A stretch of DNA of 64,000 nucleotides from Pogostemon cablin (GCA_023678885.1 CM042994.1:23221073-23285072); one strand, 5' to 3'. Shown: positions 1-10,840, counted from the stretch's first letter. Notes: a model not told the origin generated them from the sequence alone. Made by a program: numbers and translations.

Positions 1-316
1 ACTCATTCACATGTGACAAAGAATGAAAATGAACACAAAGCAATTATAGTGATTCGGCTTCTACATCCACTCAAGGGTAAATAACTTTCTTGATTCAGAG
101 AAATGTGTAAGTAGAGAGCAAGAATAGTACCCTTAAATATATATCACCAAACTGGAAACTGATTTTTGAAGCTTACCATGCATACCACGTTTAGAGCTTA
201 GTTTAAAAATTTAATGAACTCTTTAACCAAATTTGAACCGATTGATTAGTATAAGGTATACCAACAACCAATCCATACTCTCATAAGCAATAAGAAGACT
301 CTCTCCATAGCCGAAC
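1..316. other. Flank with possible degenerate copia LTR end
   Basis: No gene is visible. Around 40-110 a 'gtgattcggcttctacatcc' stretch followed by 'ctcaaggg' resembles the 'tatagtggttcgg...cgtccactctcaaagg' part of the LTRs at 23564 and 25734. It may be the eroded end of a related LTR in the same orientation. Bases 312-316 (cgaac) are the left target duplication of the next element. Confidence 0.3.
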
Positions 317-494
317 TAATAAGGGAAAGAGTTGACAATTTTAAATATGTATATTATTGTGTGTAATCTTTGTAATTATCTCTTTGATTTGTTGTGATCT
401 CCGTACATTACGGGAGAATATGTAATCCTTACTTGTATATATATGATTCACACAATCATCACATTCACGCGATGATAGCCAATTCCATCTCATA
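317..494 (+). repeat. 5' LTR of copia element
   Basis: This 178-bp copy begins taataaggg and ends ctcata. It is followed directly by the primer-binding site. It contains a tatatat stretch near 437-443 that could serve as a TATA box. It differs from the 3' LTR by a single C/T. Confidence 0.92.
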
Positions 495-591
495 TGGTAT
501 CAGCAGTCCATTGAAACCCTAACCCTCCCTCCTCTCTTCTTCTTCTTCGTTGTTCCCTTCCTTCCCCAATCTTCTCCTTTCACCAATCCCC

Positions 592-3500
592 ATGGCAGCA
601 GTCGCTCCTTCTCCCTCTTCCCAGACGACAGCCATGATTAATTTGGTGCAAATCAAACTTTCCAGCACCACTTATCTCATGTGGAAGCGGCAGTTCATGT
701 CCATGGCCGCCTCCTTCGAGGTGCTTGATCTCCTTGATGGTTCATCCCTTCCCCCTTCGGAAACCATCACTTCCGACGCTGGTGAAGTCTCTCCCAACCC
801 AGCGTTTGTTGCTTGGCGTCTACGTGACCAGCGTGTTCTTGGCGTCTTATACGCCACGCTCGACCAGGAAGCCATGGCCGAGGTTCTTGATTGCAACTCG
901 TCTCGCACGACTTGGCAGGCGTTGGAATCTGCTTTTGCACATGCCTCGACGTCGCGCGCGAACCAGCTTCGTGAGGAGCTTCTCTCTCTCCGCCGTGTCG
1001 ACAAATCCGTCGCTGAATATGGTCGGCAATTCAAGCTATTGTGTGATCAATTGTCTGCTATTCAGAGGCCTGTGGATGAGAGCGATAAAGGCCATTGGTT
1101 TCTCCGTGGACTCGGGCCTTCCTTCTCCAATTTCGCTGACACTAGGATGGCGATGCAGCCCATGCCGTCTTTCCGTGACCTGCTGCACCAGGCTGAGCAT
1201 TTCGACGCCATGGCTCGCTCCATGGAGCGTCCAGCAAACGTGGCGTCTCCTGCAGTGTTCGTCGCTTCTGACGATCAGGCCGCTGACCGTCGTGGAGGTG
1301 TGCAGCAGCGTGGCCGCGGTAGCTCTTCCGGCCAGGCCCGTGGTCGCGGTGGCTTTCAGCGCGGGAGTCGCCGTCAGTTCACCCCACGGTGCCAGCTTTG
1401 TCGGGGGGCTCATTACGCCGACCAATGCCCCACCTTTCTTCAGTTGCAGCAGGCTGCTCGTCCTTCATCGCCACAGACAGCTCGTGCTCCGCCGCAAGCC
1501 ATGTCTAGCTCCAGGCCCGACGATCTTGCTCGCGCCTTCCATGCAGCGTGCACTATGCAAGCACCCGGTACTGATTCTGACTGGTATGTGGACTCGGGGG
1601 CGTCCGCGCATATGACCTCTCAGACCTCTCAGTTGGATCGCTTCGAGCCATATTCTGGTAATCACTCGGTCACTGTCGGTAATGGAGCTTGTTTAAATAT
1701 CTCTCATGTTGGTTCCAGTCGCATTTCACCTGATATTGGGTTATCTGATGTTTTGGTTGTGCCGGGATTGACTAAGAATTTATTATCTATTAGCAAACTG
1801 ACTTCAGATTGTGATGTTGATGTTGTGTTCTCTAACAAGTCTTTTGCTATTCAGAACCGGCTGACAAAGGCAATTGTGGCCCGGGGCAGGTGTGATAAAG
1901 GGCTATATGTGTTGGAGAGTGGTGCGGCTGCACTTGTTACTGCACTTCGTAGTAATAATAATTTACGTGCTAGTTTTGAACTATGGCATTTACGCCTGGG
2001 ACATGTTTCACACAGTGCAATTTCATTGTTGAATAAGTTGGGACATCTGTCCGTCACTTCTATTTTACCAAACCCTACTGTTTGTTCTTCTTGCCAGTTG
2101 GCTAAAAGTAAGAAGTTACCGTTCAATTTAAATGAGAAGCGTGCTCTATCTGTTCTTGATTTGATTCACTGTGATTTGTGGGGGCCTGCACCTGTTGTTT
2201 CTTCTGCTGGTTATCGTTATTATGTTATTTTTGTTGATGATTACTCACGTTTCACGTGGCTTTATCCTTTGTGTTCAAAGTCTGAATTTTATGATGTGCT
2301 AGTTCGTTTTCATGCATTTGTCTGCACACAGTTTTCTCGCTCCATTAAGGTTTTTCAATCTGATGGAGGGACTGAGTTTGTGAACAAACGGGTGGCTGAT
2401 TTTATGGCTCAGCATGGTGTTTTGCATCGCTTATCTTGTCCATACACACCTCAGCAAAATGGACGGGCAGAACGTAAACACAGACACATAACTGAAACTG
2501 GTCTTTCTATGTTGTTTCATGCTTCTGCACCCGCATCCTTGTGGTTTGATGCATTTTCAACTGCTATATATGTTATAAACAGGCTGCCGTCTACTGTTCT
2601 CAACAATGTGTCTCCTTATGAATTGTTGTTCTCCAATGTCCCTGATTATGGTATTCTTAAGCCTTTTGGTTGTCGAGTTTTTCCTTTCTTGCGTGACTAC
2701 GCTGCTAATAAGCTTTCGCCACGCAGCCGGCCTTGCGTCTTTTTGGGGTATAGCAGTACATATAAAGGGTTTCGTTGCTTCGATCCTGCTTCCGCCCGCA
2801 TGTACATTACTCGGCATGCTATATTTGATGAGCGCTACTTCCCTTTCTCTGGTCGTAATGCTCCATCTGCAAAGGACTTGCCCATCTCCAGTTTTTGGGA
2901 TCCTGTGCCGGTTATCACTCCTGCGGCTTCATTGCCTTATTGCCTTGCTCCGGAATCAGATGATGGGCTTTCGCAGCCGGTAGTTGAGCATCCACCGCCT
3001 GCTGAGATGCTTCCCTTTGATGCACAGCCGCCGCCGGTTGATGAACCGCCGGAAGTTGATCCTCCAACTCCGGATCGTGCTGATTCTCCAGTGCCGCCTC
3101 TGCCTCCCCCGCCGCAGACTCGTGAAGTTCGTCGAGCTATGTCACGAGCGCCCACTCATTCTATGATCACTCGTGCACAGGCGGGCATCTTTAAGTCAAA
3201 GTATCCTGTTGATTTGGCTTACACAGCTCTTCTTAGCTCTCTTACTAGTGTTTCTGAGCCACGTGGCTTTAAATCTGCCGCCAAATATCCTCATTGGATG
3301 GATGCCATGCGTGAGGAGATTAATGCTCTTGTTCGCACTCAGACTTGGGATTTGGTTCCCCCACCCCCTAATGTGAACATAGTTGGCTCCAAATGGGTGT
3401 TTCGGACGAAGTTTCGTTCTGATGGTTCGATTGAGAGGTACAAGGCTCGTCTTGTCGCTCAGGGTTTCACTCAAATACCTGGTTCAGATTTTCATCATAC

Positions 3501-4818
3501 TTTCAGTCCGGTGGTTAAGGCTACTACTGTGCGTCTGATTTTGGCTCTTTCTGTGCATCATCAGTGGCCCCTTCATCAGTTGGATGTGAAGAATGCTTTT
3601 CTTAATGGTATTCTGGAGAAGCCGGTTTATATGACTCAGCCACCTGGTTTCGTTGACTCGCGCGTTCCGAATCATGTGTGTCGTCTGAAGAAGGCGTTGT
3701 ATGGTCTTCGTCAGGCTCCGCTGGCTTGGTTTCAGCGTTTTAGTTCCTACCTTTTGTCTCTGGGTTTTCGACAGTCTCTCTGTGACTCGTCTCTATTTTG
3801 CTTGCGCACGGGGTCGTCTCTTCTGTATCTCCTCGTGTATGTTGATGATATTATACTCACAGGGAATGATCCTGATCTCCTTCGGCGTTTTATTTCTCGC
3901 ACGCATGAGGAGTTCGCCATTAAGGATCTTGGCAAGTTAACCTATTTCTTGGGACTTGAGGTATCCTACACTTCTGATGGCATTTTTCTCAGCCAAACGA
4001 AGTATGCCCGTGACATTTTGGAGCGCGCTTCGATGCTTGACTGCAAGCCCATCTCGACTCCACTGGCGGCTAAGAGTTCTTTGCAGACACCCGGGACTTT
4101 GTTCGATGATCCGACTCTTTATCGTTCCTTAGTAGGTGCTCTGCAGTATCTCACCATTACTCGGCCTGATCTCTCATACGCTGTTAACACGGTCAGTCAG
4201 TTTCTCCATTCTCCTACAGTTGATCACTTTGCCGCTGTGAAGCGTATCCTTCGCTATGTCAAGGGTTCTGTTCGTTTTGGTCTTAAGTATACTCATCATC
4301 CTGACAAGACAATTGTGGGATATTCGGATGCTGATTGGGCGCGGTGTTTGGAGACTCGTCGCTCTACTTATGGTTATTCGATTTTCTTTGGAGGCAACCT
4401 TGTTTCTTGGAGTGCCAAGAAGCAACCCACTGTTGCTCGTTCCAGTTGTGAATCGGAATACAGGGCTATGGCTAACGCAGGCTCTGAGATTATCTGGTTA
4501 GTCAATCTGCTACGGGAAATTCATCAGTCTCCTACGGCCCCGGCTACTCTATTGTGTGATAATAAGAGTGCCATATTTCTAAGTCAGAATCCTGTGGCCC
4601 ACAAGCGTGCCAAACATATTGACCTTGATTGTCATTTTATTCGTGAGCTTGTTTCTTCGGGAAAGTTGTATACTGCATTTGTTCCGTCTCACTTGCAGCT
4701 CGCTGACATTTTCACTAAGGCATTGCCTCAGCCTGCCTTCGAGTTTCTCCGCACCAAGCTTTGCGTTAGTTCGCACCCCACGCAGCGCTTGACGGGGGGT
4801 AATAAGGGAAAGAGTTGA
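592..4818 (+). CDS. Copia gag-pol polyprotein
   Basis: A single frame of 1408 residues from the ATG at 592; the open frame reaches back to 550, but only through a TTG codon. In order it shows a UBN2-type gag that begins near LVQIKLSS, a zinc knuckle CQLCRGAHYADQC with C-x2-C-x3-H-x4-C spacing (one residue shorter than usual before the His), an aspartic protease (DWYVDSGASAHMT), a GAG-pre-integrase HHCC zinc site, an integrase core (DLIHCDLWGP, FQSDGGTEF, PQQNGRAERK), a copia reverse transcriptase with YVDDIILTG, and RNase H (SSCESEYRAM, LCDNKSAIFL). Catalytic residues look intact in every domain. The stop codon lies 19 bases into the 3' LTR. Several antisense and frame-shifted ORFs over this span are shadows. 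Confidence 0.95.
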   Translation: MAAVAPSPSSQTTAMINLVQIKLSSTTYLMWKRQFMSMAASFEVLDLLDGSSLPPSETITSDAGEVSPNPAFVAWRLRDQRVLGVLYATLDQEAMAEVLDCNSSRTTWQALESAFAHASTSRANQLREELLSLRRVDKSVAEYGRQFKLLCDQLSAIQRPVDESDKGHWFLRGLGPSFSNFADTRMAMQPMPSFRDLLHQAEHFDAMARSMERPANVASPAVFVASDDQAADRRGGVQQRGRGSSSGQARGRGGFQRGSRRQFTPRCQLCRGAHYADQCPTFLQLQQAARPSSPQTARAPPQAMSSSRPDDLARAFHAACTMQAPGTDSDWYVDSGASAHMTSQTSQLDRFEPYSGNHSVTVGNGACLNISHVGSSRISPDIGLSDVLVVPGLTKNLLSISKLTSDCDVDVVFSNKSFAIQNRLTKAIVARGRCDKGLYVLESGAAALVTALRSNNNLRASFELWHLRLGHVSHSAISLLNKLGHLSVTSILPNPTVCSSCQLAKSKKLPFNLNEKRALSVLDLIHCDLWGPAPVVSSAGYRYYVIFVDDYSRFTWLYPLCSKSEFYDVLVRFHAFVCTQFSRSIKVFQSDGGTEFVNKRVADFMAQHGVLHRLSCPYTPQQNGRAERKHRHITETGLSMLFHASAPASLWFDAFSTAIYVINRLPSTVLNNVSPYELLFSNVPDYGILKPFGCRVFPFLRDYAANKLSPRSRPCVFLGYSSTYKGFRCFDPASARMYITRHAIFDERYFPFSGRNAPSAKDLPISSFWDPVPVITPAASLPYCLAPESDDGLSQPVVEHPPPAEMLPFDAQPPPVDEPPEVDPPTPDRADSPVPPLPPPPQTREVRRAMSRAPTHSMITRAQAGIFKSKYPVDLAYTALLSSLTSVSEPRGFKSAAKYPHWMDAMREEINALVRTQTWDLVPPPPNVNIVGSKWVFRTKFRSDGSIERYKARLVAQGFTQIPGSDFHHTFSPVVKATTVRLILALSVHHQWPLHQLDVKNAFLNGILEKPVYMTQPPGFVDSRVPNHVCRLKKALYGLRQAPLAWFQRFSSYLLSLGFRQSLCDSSLFCLRTGSSLLYLLVYVDDIILTGNDPDLLRRFISRTHEEFAIKDLGKLTYFLGLEVSYTSDGIFLSQTKYARDILERASMLDCKPISTPLAAKSSLQTPGTLFDDPTLYRSLVGALQYLTITRPDLSYAVNTVSQFLHSPTVDHFAAVKRILRYVKGSVRFGLKYTHHPDKTIVGYSDADWARCLETRRSTYGYSIFFGGNLVSWSAKKQPTVARSSCESEYRAMANAGSEIIWLVNLLREIHQSPTAPATLLCDNKSAIFLSQNPVAHKRAKHIDLDCHFIRELVSSGKLYTAFVPSHLQLADIFTKALPQPAFEFLRTKLCVSSHPTQRLTGGNKGKS

Positions 4819-4977
4819 CAATTTTAAATATGTATATTATTGTGTGTAATTTTTGTAATTATCTCTTTGATTTGTTGTGATCTCCGTACATTACGGGAGA
4901 ATATGTAATCCTTACTTGTATATATATGATTCACACAATCATCACATTCACGCGATGATAGCCAATTCCATCTCATA
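4800..4977 (+). repeat. 3' LTR of copia element
   Basis: This 178-bp direct copy of 317-494 is preceded by the gacgggggg polypurine tract. It ends at ctcata and is followed by the target duplication cgaac. Confidence 0.92.
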
Positions 4978-5016
4978 CGAACCACTCTAAAATCTCCCAT
5001 GCATTCACCTTTTTTC

Positions 5017-5362
5017 TGTTAGAGTATAACCTGATTAAGTATTAAACGATTCAACTCTCTATAAGCTTAAGTTTTTAGATGAGGTGGTCGTTTAGCATGG
5101 TATCAGAGTCCATGGTTAACAAAGGTCCAGAGTTCAAACCTCACCGCCACCCATTTATAAGAAAATTCCACATGCAAGGCTTGAGACAAAAATTCTCCGC
5201 CTGCATGTGAGGGGGCGTGTTAGAGAAAATTTCACATGCAAGACTTGAGGCAAAAATTCCCCGCCTGCATGTGAGGTGGCGTGTTAGAGTGTAACCTGAT
5301 TAAGTATTAAACGATTCTACTCTCTATCAACTTAAACTTTTAGATGAGGTGGTCGTTTAACA
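5017..5362 (+). mobile_element. TRIM (miniature LTR retrotransposon)
   Basis: Two 81-bp LTRs (5017-5097 and 5282-5362) begin tgttagag and end in ca. They are flanked by a perfect 5-bp duplication ttttc (5012-5016 and 5363-5367). The primer site tggtatcagagtcc starts at 5098, directly after the first LTR. The 184-bp interior has no coding capacity, so proteins must have been supplied in trans. The interior carries a 64-bp tandem duplication (5161-5224 and 5225-5288) that includes the purine tract and the first bases of an LTR, leaving an LTR stub at 5218. Confidence 0.9.
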
Positions 5363-5367
5363 TTTTC

Positions 5368-6168
5368 TACATTCATGACGTTAGTCCAGTAACTTTCATT
5401 GTTGTGTTTCTTGATTATTCAATCAGGGTTTTTTGATTGATTCGATTTGCTATCGCTGATTAATCCACGACAATTACGATCGATGCTATATTACTATTAT
5501 TTTGGGAGTTCATATATGCCACAGAAACATGCATGATTCTAATTATAAGCTAGCTTCATCAAGGTTTTTTTTTTTTTATATATAATTTTTTTTAACAATA
5601 TTTTTGGTGCTTAATTTAGGCTGTTTAATTTGTTGTATATATTCCAGCCAATTTTCATCTTGTAAATAAACTTCATTTTAATATTCTGCACTGAACCGGA
5701 TCCAACACTCAAACATTGGTGTTCTAATTCATTTACTCTTCAGAATTGTCGTGTTTTTAATTTTCATTTTGAAACATTAATTTGGAGTAATATTATATTT
5801 TTAATTTTCAGTTTGTAACAATTTTTATTTTTATTAAATTTTAATTTTGATGATTTAAATGTTATTTGAATGACAGATTGATGTCTTTGCTTGGATTGGT
5901 CAAGTTGCGTATCACATTAATTTATTTTAAAGAGTCAAATTATTATATTTTGAGTAATGGAAAAAACAGTTAAAAAGAAAATGCAAAATTCTTTAGCGTG
6001 ACGCAAGAAATTAAGTAGGCTTTATAAGGAGATAAATAGATATGTATATATAAATACTTGAACCTTAGTTTTTTCTTACAGTAGAGCTAAACGTGCATGT
6101 TATTCAACTTTTATAACGAACTTCTACTTCACACTGATCTCCTGCGCCATTTTCGTGCATCATCTTCT
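5368..6168. other. AT-rich spacer
   Basis: No ORF, exon-like sequence or repeat structure was recognised beyond poly-T runs near 5566-5590 and generally low GC content. Confidence 0.6.
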
Positions 6169-6176
6169 GTGCCACA

Positions 6177-6751
6177 TAGGGGTGGCAACAGATAGGGAAC
6201 CCGCTTATTTTGGGGTACCCGTACCTGTATCCGATTAAAAAATAACTACCCGTATTCGTATCCGTCCCGTTTAAAAAATTTATTATGGTACCCATACACG
6301 TCCCATTACCGTTTATCAATACCCGCGAGTACCCATACCCTTTTAATATTCATTTATTTTATATATTTATATTTTTTTATTGTCTAAATAAGTATAATAA
6401 TAAAAATTACATTATTATTAATTAAATATAAAATAAATATAATATAAATTGTATTATTTTAAATAAATATTTAATAAATATGATTAAATAAAACTTATAA
6501 CTATTAATTAAATATATAAAATATCTTATCATATATAAATTATATAATATATATTAAATTTTATAAAAAAATATATATAATTGGGGTACCCGCAGGTATT
6601 TGAGGCATTACCCGTACCCGTCCCAAACCCTAATGGCAATTTTCACAACTACCCGTACCCATCCAAAACCCGTTTACAACTACCCGTACCCTACCCATTA
6701 GGATTTGGATAGACCGGATATCCAAAAATACTCATCCCATTGTCATCCCTA
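6177..6751. mobile_element. hAT-type MITE, 575 bp
   Basis: The ends are TAGGGGTGGCAAC and, on the other strand, TAGGGATGACAAT, which fits hAT terminal inverted repeats. Flanks gtgccaca (6169-6176) and gagccaca (6752-6759) match at 7 of 8 bases, the duplication length expected for hAT. Both arms are rich in tacccgtaccc and its complement, and the core is very AT-rich. There is no coding capacity. A second, inverted copy of the family lies at 51153-54581 and a fragment near 57180. The short ORF at 6104-6319 is just the arm sequence. Confidence 0.82.
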
Positions 6752-6759
6752 GAGCCACA

Positions 6760-8890
6760 CGTTAAGTAATTGACACGTAAGAGGAGAAATAAATTCAACC
6801 ATTGCCCCCTAAGATTTAAGTTTTAGGGTATAGTTTCTCTCTCCTATGTGTCGCACACCACAGAAGATGATGTACCAAAAGTATACTTCTACCCTAACTC
6901 AAACACTATTTTTTTATAGTAGGTATATAAATATAGGAAAAGACTTAGACACTGTTTTACGGTGGTCCGAAGACTCTCGTGATATGAATAAGAATTGATA
7001 ACATTTTAATATAAAGTAATACTCAAATTAATAAAAAAATGATAGTAGTACAGTTAATTATTTTAAGAATAATTATATTTTTAATAAAAAGTGATAATAT
7101 ACTCTCTCTGTCCCTCACTAAGAGGGTCTTTTGCTTTTTGACACGTGAATTAAAGAGTATTATTATTTAATGTGTAGTGGGACGAAGAGAGTTTTTTTTA
7201 TATAAAAAGTGATACTCCTATATAATTATTTAAGAAATCTTAAAAATAGTAACGATCTCATACAAGGCTTGCTCATAGATATATAGATAATTGTAAACAT
7301 ACCGAGTATGAACATCATAATAGTTTAGACAAACACTTATATAAACCGGGTTTAGATACATTTATATATAAACCATGTTACTCTTTAGTACATGAAAATT
7401 TTACTTTAAACACATAAATTGGAACTCTTCTAAATTAAAAATTACTCTTTTAGTTCTTGTAAACCATGGTTTATCGATTACTTTTTAGTATATAAGAAAT
7501 TACTCTTTAGGGATTTGAATTATTACTTTTCTGTATAAAAATTATTACTTTAAAAAAAGTAATTTTTTACATTAAAGAGTCATTTAAAAAAAATGGAGCT
7601 TGCATGTAAACCCGGTTTACATGGCCCATTCAATAGTTTAATAAACACCATAATATTTTAATATAATGTAAATTTGTCAATATATCCTTTAATTTTAATT
7701 TAGTTTTTTTTTAATAATATCAATATTAATATAATTTTAAGGAGTATTATTATTATATGTAAAGTGGGTAGTTGTATTATAGGGAAGTGGTGGGCCATAT
7801 TGTGTACTTTTTTATTAAATAAGAGAAATTGATACCTTTGAAGCGGACGACAAAAATAGTAAAATGGATACCTTAGAAACAGATGGAGAGTATTATTTTT
7901 AATCTGGATGTTCATATTCGGAACACACGTCCATAGCATATATTGATGTTTAAAAAAAAAAAAAACTCATCCAAAAAAATACCTTCAGCTTGTGGTGGGG
8001 CCTGGGTTGGTAAAGTGGGGCCCAAGCTCCTGAATCTTTAGTCGTAGTGTTATTGCATGTGTATTTCGATGTTAATTCGAGTAAGATGCAATGAATCTTT
8101 ACCGCATGATTCGTCTTTAGGAATTGTCTTCCGCCCATGGAAATTGAAACTGTGTCTTAAATAAAAACAATACACGCTACTACTAAATGCCTAAATGGCC
8201 TTTCTATACACGACTCTTTTAATTAATAATTAATTATTCCCTATATGATTTCCTATAACATTTTAATGTAATATCGACAATGGTTGAATTTTTTAATTAT
8301 GGAATTAAGTTGTTCCAATTGTGAAGTAGATATGCATGAAATACTTATATCCCAAGTCCGTTGCATGATTAGGATATATTGTACAGCGGGTATTTGCTTG
8401 CTTGTTCTGATGCATGCATGAAGAAGTTATACAGATGGAAATCTGTTTCAAGATATTTGAGGCAGTTGGAATAGCTTAAGGGTGCATGTGTCATGTGTGA
8501 GCTGTACTATTAACCAGTTACACTCTTTTACACATCAGCGTTTATCAAGATAAAAGTGTTGGCAGCAAAACCAGCTACAAAAGTCTAGCATTCAGCATTG
8601 TTTCCATATTAGTTTAGCATTAGTGTTGTCAGTTTCTTCTCCATTGTAAAGCTACTTCAATAAAGCTTTATTTCTCCCCCGTGGATGGATGTAGTTTCTA
8701 TCTTGAACCGAACCATGTAAATTCATTGAGCATTTTAATACTTTTTACACATAAAATCATACAAGGCAGAGTGATTGTGAGTGAGTCTTGATCAGTTTTT
8801 GGAGCTGTTTTTCTAACACCAATGATGATACACTTCAACAGGAGGCTAAAATCATTGGTTCTAATATACATAAATAGTAATAGTAGTGAG
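6760..8890. other. Intergenic, AT-rich, with MITE debris
   Basis: No gene is seen. Bases 7104-7193 resemble one end of the Stowaway-like family seen at 15617 (tctgtccctcactaagaggg... with gggacgaagagag), and 7740-7893 resembles another part of the same family. A palindromic aataaagctttatt at 8659-8672 supplies AATAAA on both strands and could serve as the poly(A) signal of the minus-strand hydrolase locus. Confidence 0.5.
7335..7625. mobile_element. Candidate MITE with AAACCGGGTTTA inverted ends
   Basis: The stretch opens with tataaaccgggtttagat and closes with gcatgtaaacccggtttaca, which are inverted copies of about 20 bases around an AT-rich core with repeated tactctttag motifs. No clear target duplication was found and the boundaries are approximate, so the family is unassigned. 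Confidence 0.4.
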
Positions 8891-10650
8891 TCATAGAGGT
8901 TGAAGAGAAGGTGCAGTTGTTAAAGTGGAGAGCCACTCCAGCAAAGCCTTGTTCACAAGCTCAGGAACCTCATCATGTGGGCAGTGTCCGGCTTGCAGGT
9001 TTACGACCCAAGTGTCCCGATAGAATTCCTTGATCCGAAGAGCTTTACCCGGACCAACCCAAGGAACCAAGTCCCCCCACACCAACAGCAAAGGGCAAGA
9101 AAGCTGGCTCAACACACTGTCCAGAGTGTACTTTCTTTGGTTCGACATGAATCGTGACATTAGTCTGCAAGTGCAATCAAAACTGGATCATCACCCCGCA
9201 ACATGGAATGACCAAGTGAGTGTCGTGTCATACCTGTAATAAACTTCCCCTGCATTTGGATCATCTGCAGGCTACATTTGCAGAGTTTACATATACCTGA
9301 AATACAACAAAATTTTTGTAACACAAGCAAGTTAATTTGGTTAGTGTGCTAGCAATTGACATACACTTTTCAAGACGGACTCAATGCGTGCTGGTTGCTT
9401 GGACAACACTTCCTTCACTGGCTTCACAACAAACTTCTGCAACAAGTTCTCTTCGGATTCTGTTGTTGTAGTAATGGTGTCACCAAATTGTCCGGCAGAG
9501 TTTAGCAAGACAACTCCTTCTACTTGATCCTGCAGCGCTTCTGCTGCCACCAAAGCAGTAAACCCCCCTAGACTGAGACATTAATTAGGTACCCAAGTCA
9601 TGGATTCCGATTTCCTTACAAATGATTAGAGATAGCATAGCAAACTGTAATCTTAAGATGGAAACAAGTAGAAATTGTCAAAGCCAAATGGAAGTTACAT
9701 ATCTAGGAAAGAGGGATGTCCCATCAGTGTTCATAATTAAGTAGTATGAATAAAGCATTCAACTTTGCTATATATCACTTCAAGAATAGGTTATAACTTG
9801 TACAAGAGATGGTATGGCATGGTGAAATGAATTAATGTAGCAAGTGGTTAGAAGCAGAAGAGAACCTGTTGCCAACTAAAACAGCAGGTTCTTGAACAAC
9901 TCTTACAAAATCCACAACTTGGTCTCTCCAAACCAGAGCATCATAGTCGATAAGCGCCTTCTCGCTCCACCCGAATCCTAGCAAATCCAGGGCATACACC
10001 TTGTAATTTTTAGCCAACTCAGGTATGTTGTACCTAAGTAATTAAACAGATTACTAAGACCAACACACCATGTGATACTATAACCAGGCCAACATGAATC
10101 ATTGTCAAAATCGAAAGCTTTAGCACAAGTGTATGAAAGAAAGAAAGAAAGAAAGAAAGAAAGGGAAATTAGGTACCTCCAATGAAAAGCAGAAGCCCCA
10201 AACCCATGAATTAGAACAATGGGGATCCCATTCCTATTCCCCTCTCCTTCCACTACATAATGGATTTTTCTATCTCTCCATCTCCAAAAGGTATAACCCT
10301 CCGGTTTATATGCCAATTTCTCCAAACCTAAGTAACACACAATCTCACATCACTAGCACACCACAACAAAACAAACAATGGTTCAATTACCTTGGGATTT
10401 TGAGGGTGCCATTACAGCAGCAACAACTGCAATTCCTCTAAACGCCAAATCTCTCCTACCCAGCCCACATCTGCTCCCTTCAATGACAAGTTGAAAAACA
10501 ACAACACATGACATGGGTTTCTTTCTTCATTCTATTTGAATATTTGGACAAAAATCAAAACAACTTACTGGGATGGTGATGATGGAGTTTTGAGAATCTG
10601 GTTCTACTTCCAAGCAACCCTAACTTCAGAGTGGCACACGAAGCCGACAT
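8891..10650 (-). pseudogene. Decayed alpha/beta-hydrolase (plastid-type, At4g36530-like)
   Basis: Seven exons with consensus splice sites: 10650-10569, 10477-10391, 10327-10177, 10033-9866, 9572-9365, 9296-9234 and 9164-8891. The product opens with a Ser/Arg-rich, transit-peptide-like N-terminus. It then shows LIHGFGASAFHWR (oxyanion region), YALDLLGFGWSEK, the nucleophile elbow VGNSLGG with the Ser codon split by an intron, and the C-terminal histidine in QAGHCPHDEVP. Three defects appear. Exon 6 is about 29 bases short between NSANV and PADDPNAGEV, so the correct upstream frame hits TGA. The catalytic acid motif reads WGDLVPW, where the family has GDLDPW. About a dozen residues of the lid are missing in exon 5. 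Skipping exon 6 would not restore phase. Family comparison is from memory; it may still be annotated as a gene elsewhere. Confidence 0.75.
10135..10163. repeat. (GAAA)n microsatellite
   Basis: About seven tandem GAAA units lie in intron 3 of the hydrolase locus, just inside the donor site at 10176. Confidence 0.9.
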
Positions 10651-10840
10651 GCCTGCCTCAGATTACAGTTTGGAAACTGAAGAAAGGATTTAGAGTCGGA
10701 TTTGGACATTGATGAGTGGATGTAAGCCAATTTTAAGGTTGTGGCACTAATCAAATACAAGTAATGCCTTCTCCTCCCCATTTTTAAACTCCCTATTTTC
10801 TTTATCATTTTATTTTATTTTTTATGATGGAATCTTATCA

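Larger units (their letters stand above)
317..4977 (+). mobile_element. Complete Ty1/copia retrotransposon, young, probably Ale/Retrofit-like
   Basis: The element has two 178-bp LTRs (317-494 and 4800-4977) that differ at one position by eye, a 5-bp target duplication cgaac (312-316 and 4978-4982), a tRNA-iMet-type primer site tggtatcag starting at 495, and a G-rich polypurine tract (4791-4799). One uninterrupted gag-pol ORF fills the interior. The LTR ends are TA...TA instead of TG...CA, and both the target duplication and the sister element at 31857 support this boundary. Near-identical LTRs and an open frame point to recent insertion and possible autonomy. The Ale/Retrofit assignment rests on the gag style, short LTRs and compact size, and is tentative. 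Confidence 0.93.

Noticed and set aside
550..591. Upstream extension of the copia polyprotein
   Set aside because: It begins with TTG, and the first ATG in frame is at 592, which fits the gag start.
672..3675. Several antisense and frame-shifted ORFs inside the copia gag-pol
   Set aside because: They overlap a single long frame with intact domains and show no domain of their own.
5098..5112. tggtatcagagtcc as part of a tRNA gene
   Set aside because: It directly follows an LTR and matches a primer-binding site; no tRNA cloverleaf surrounds it.
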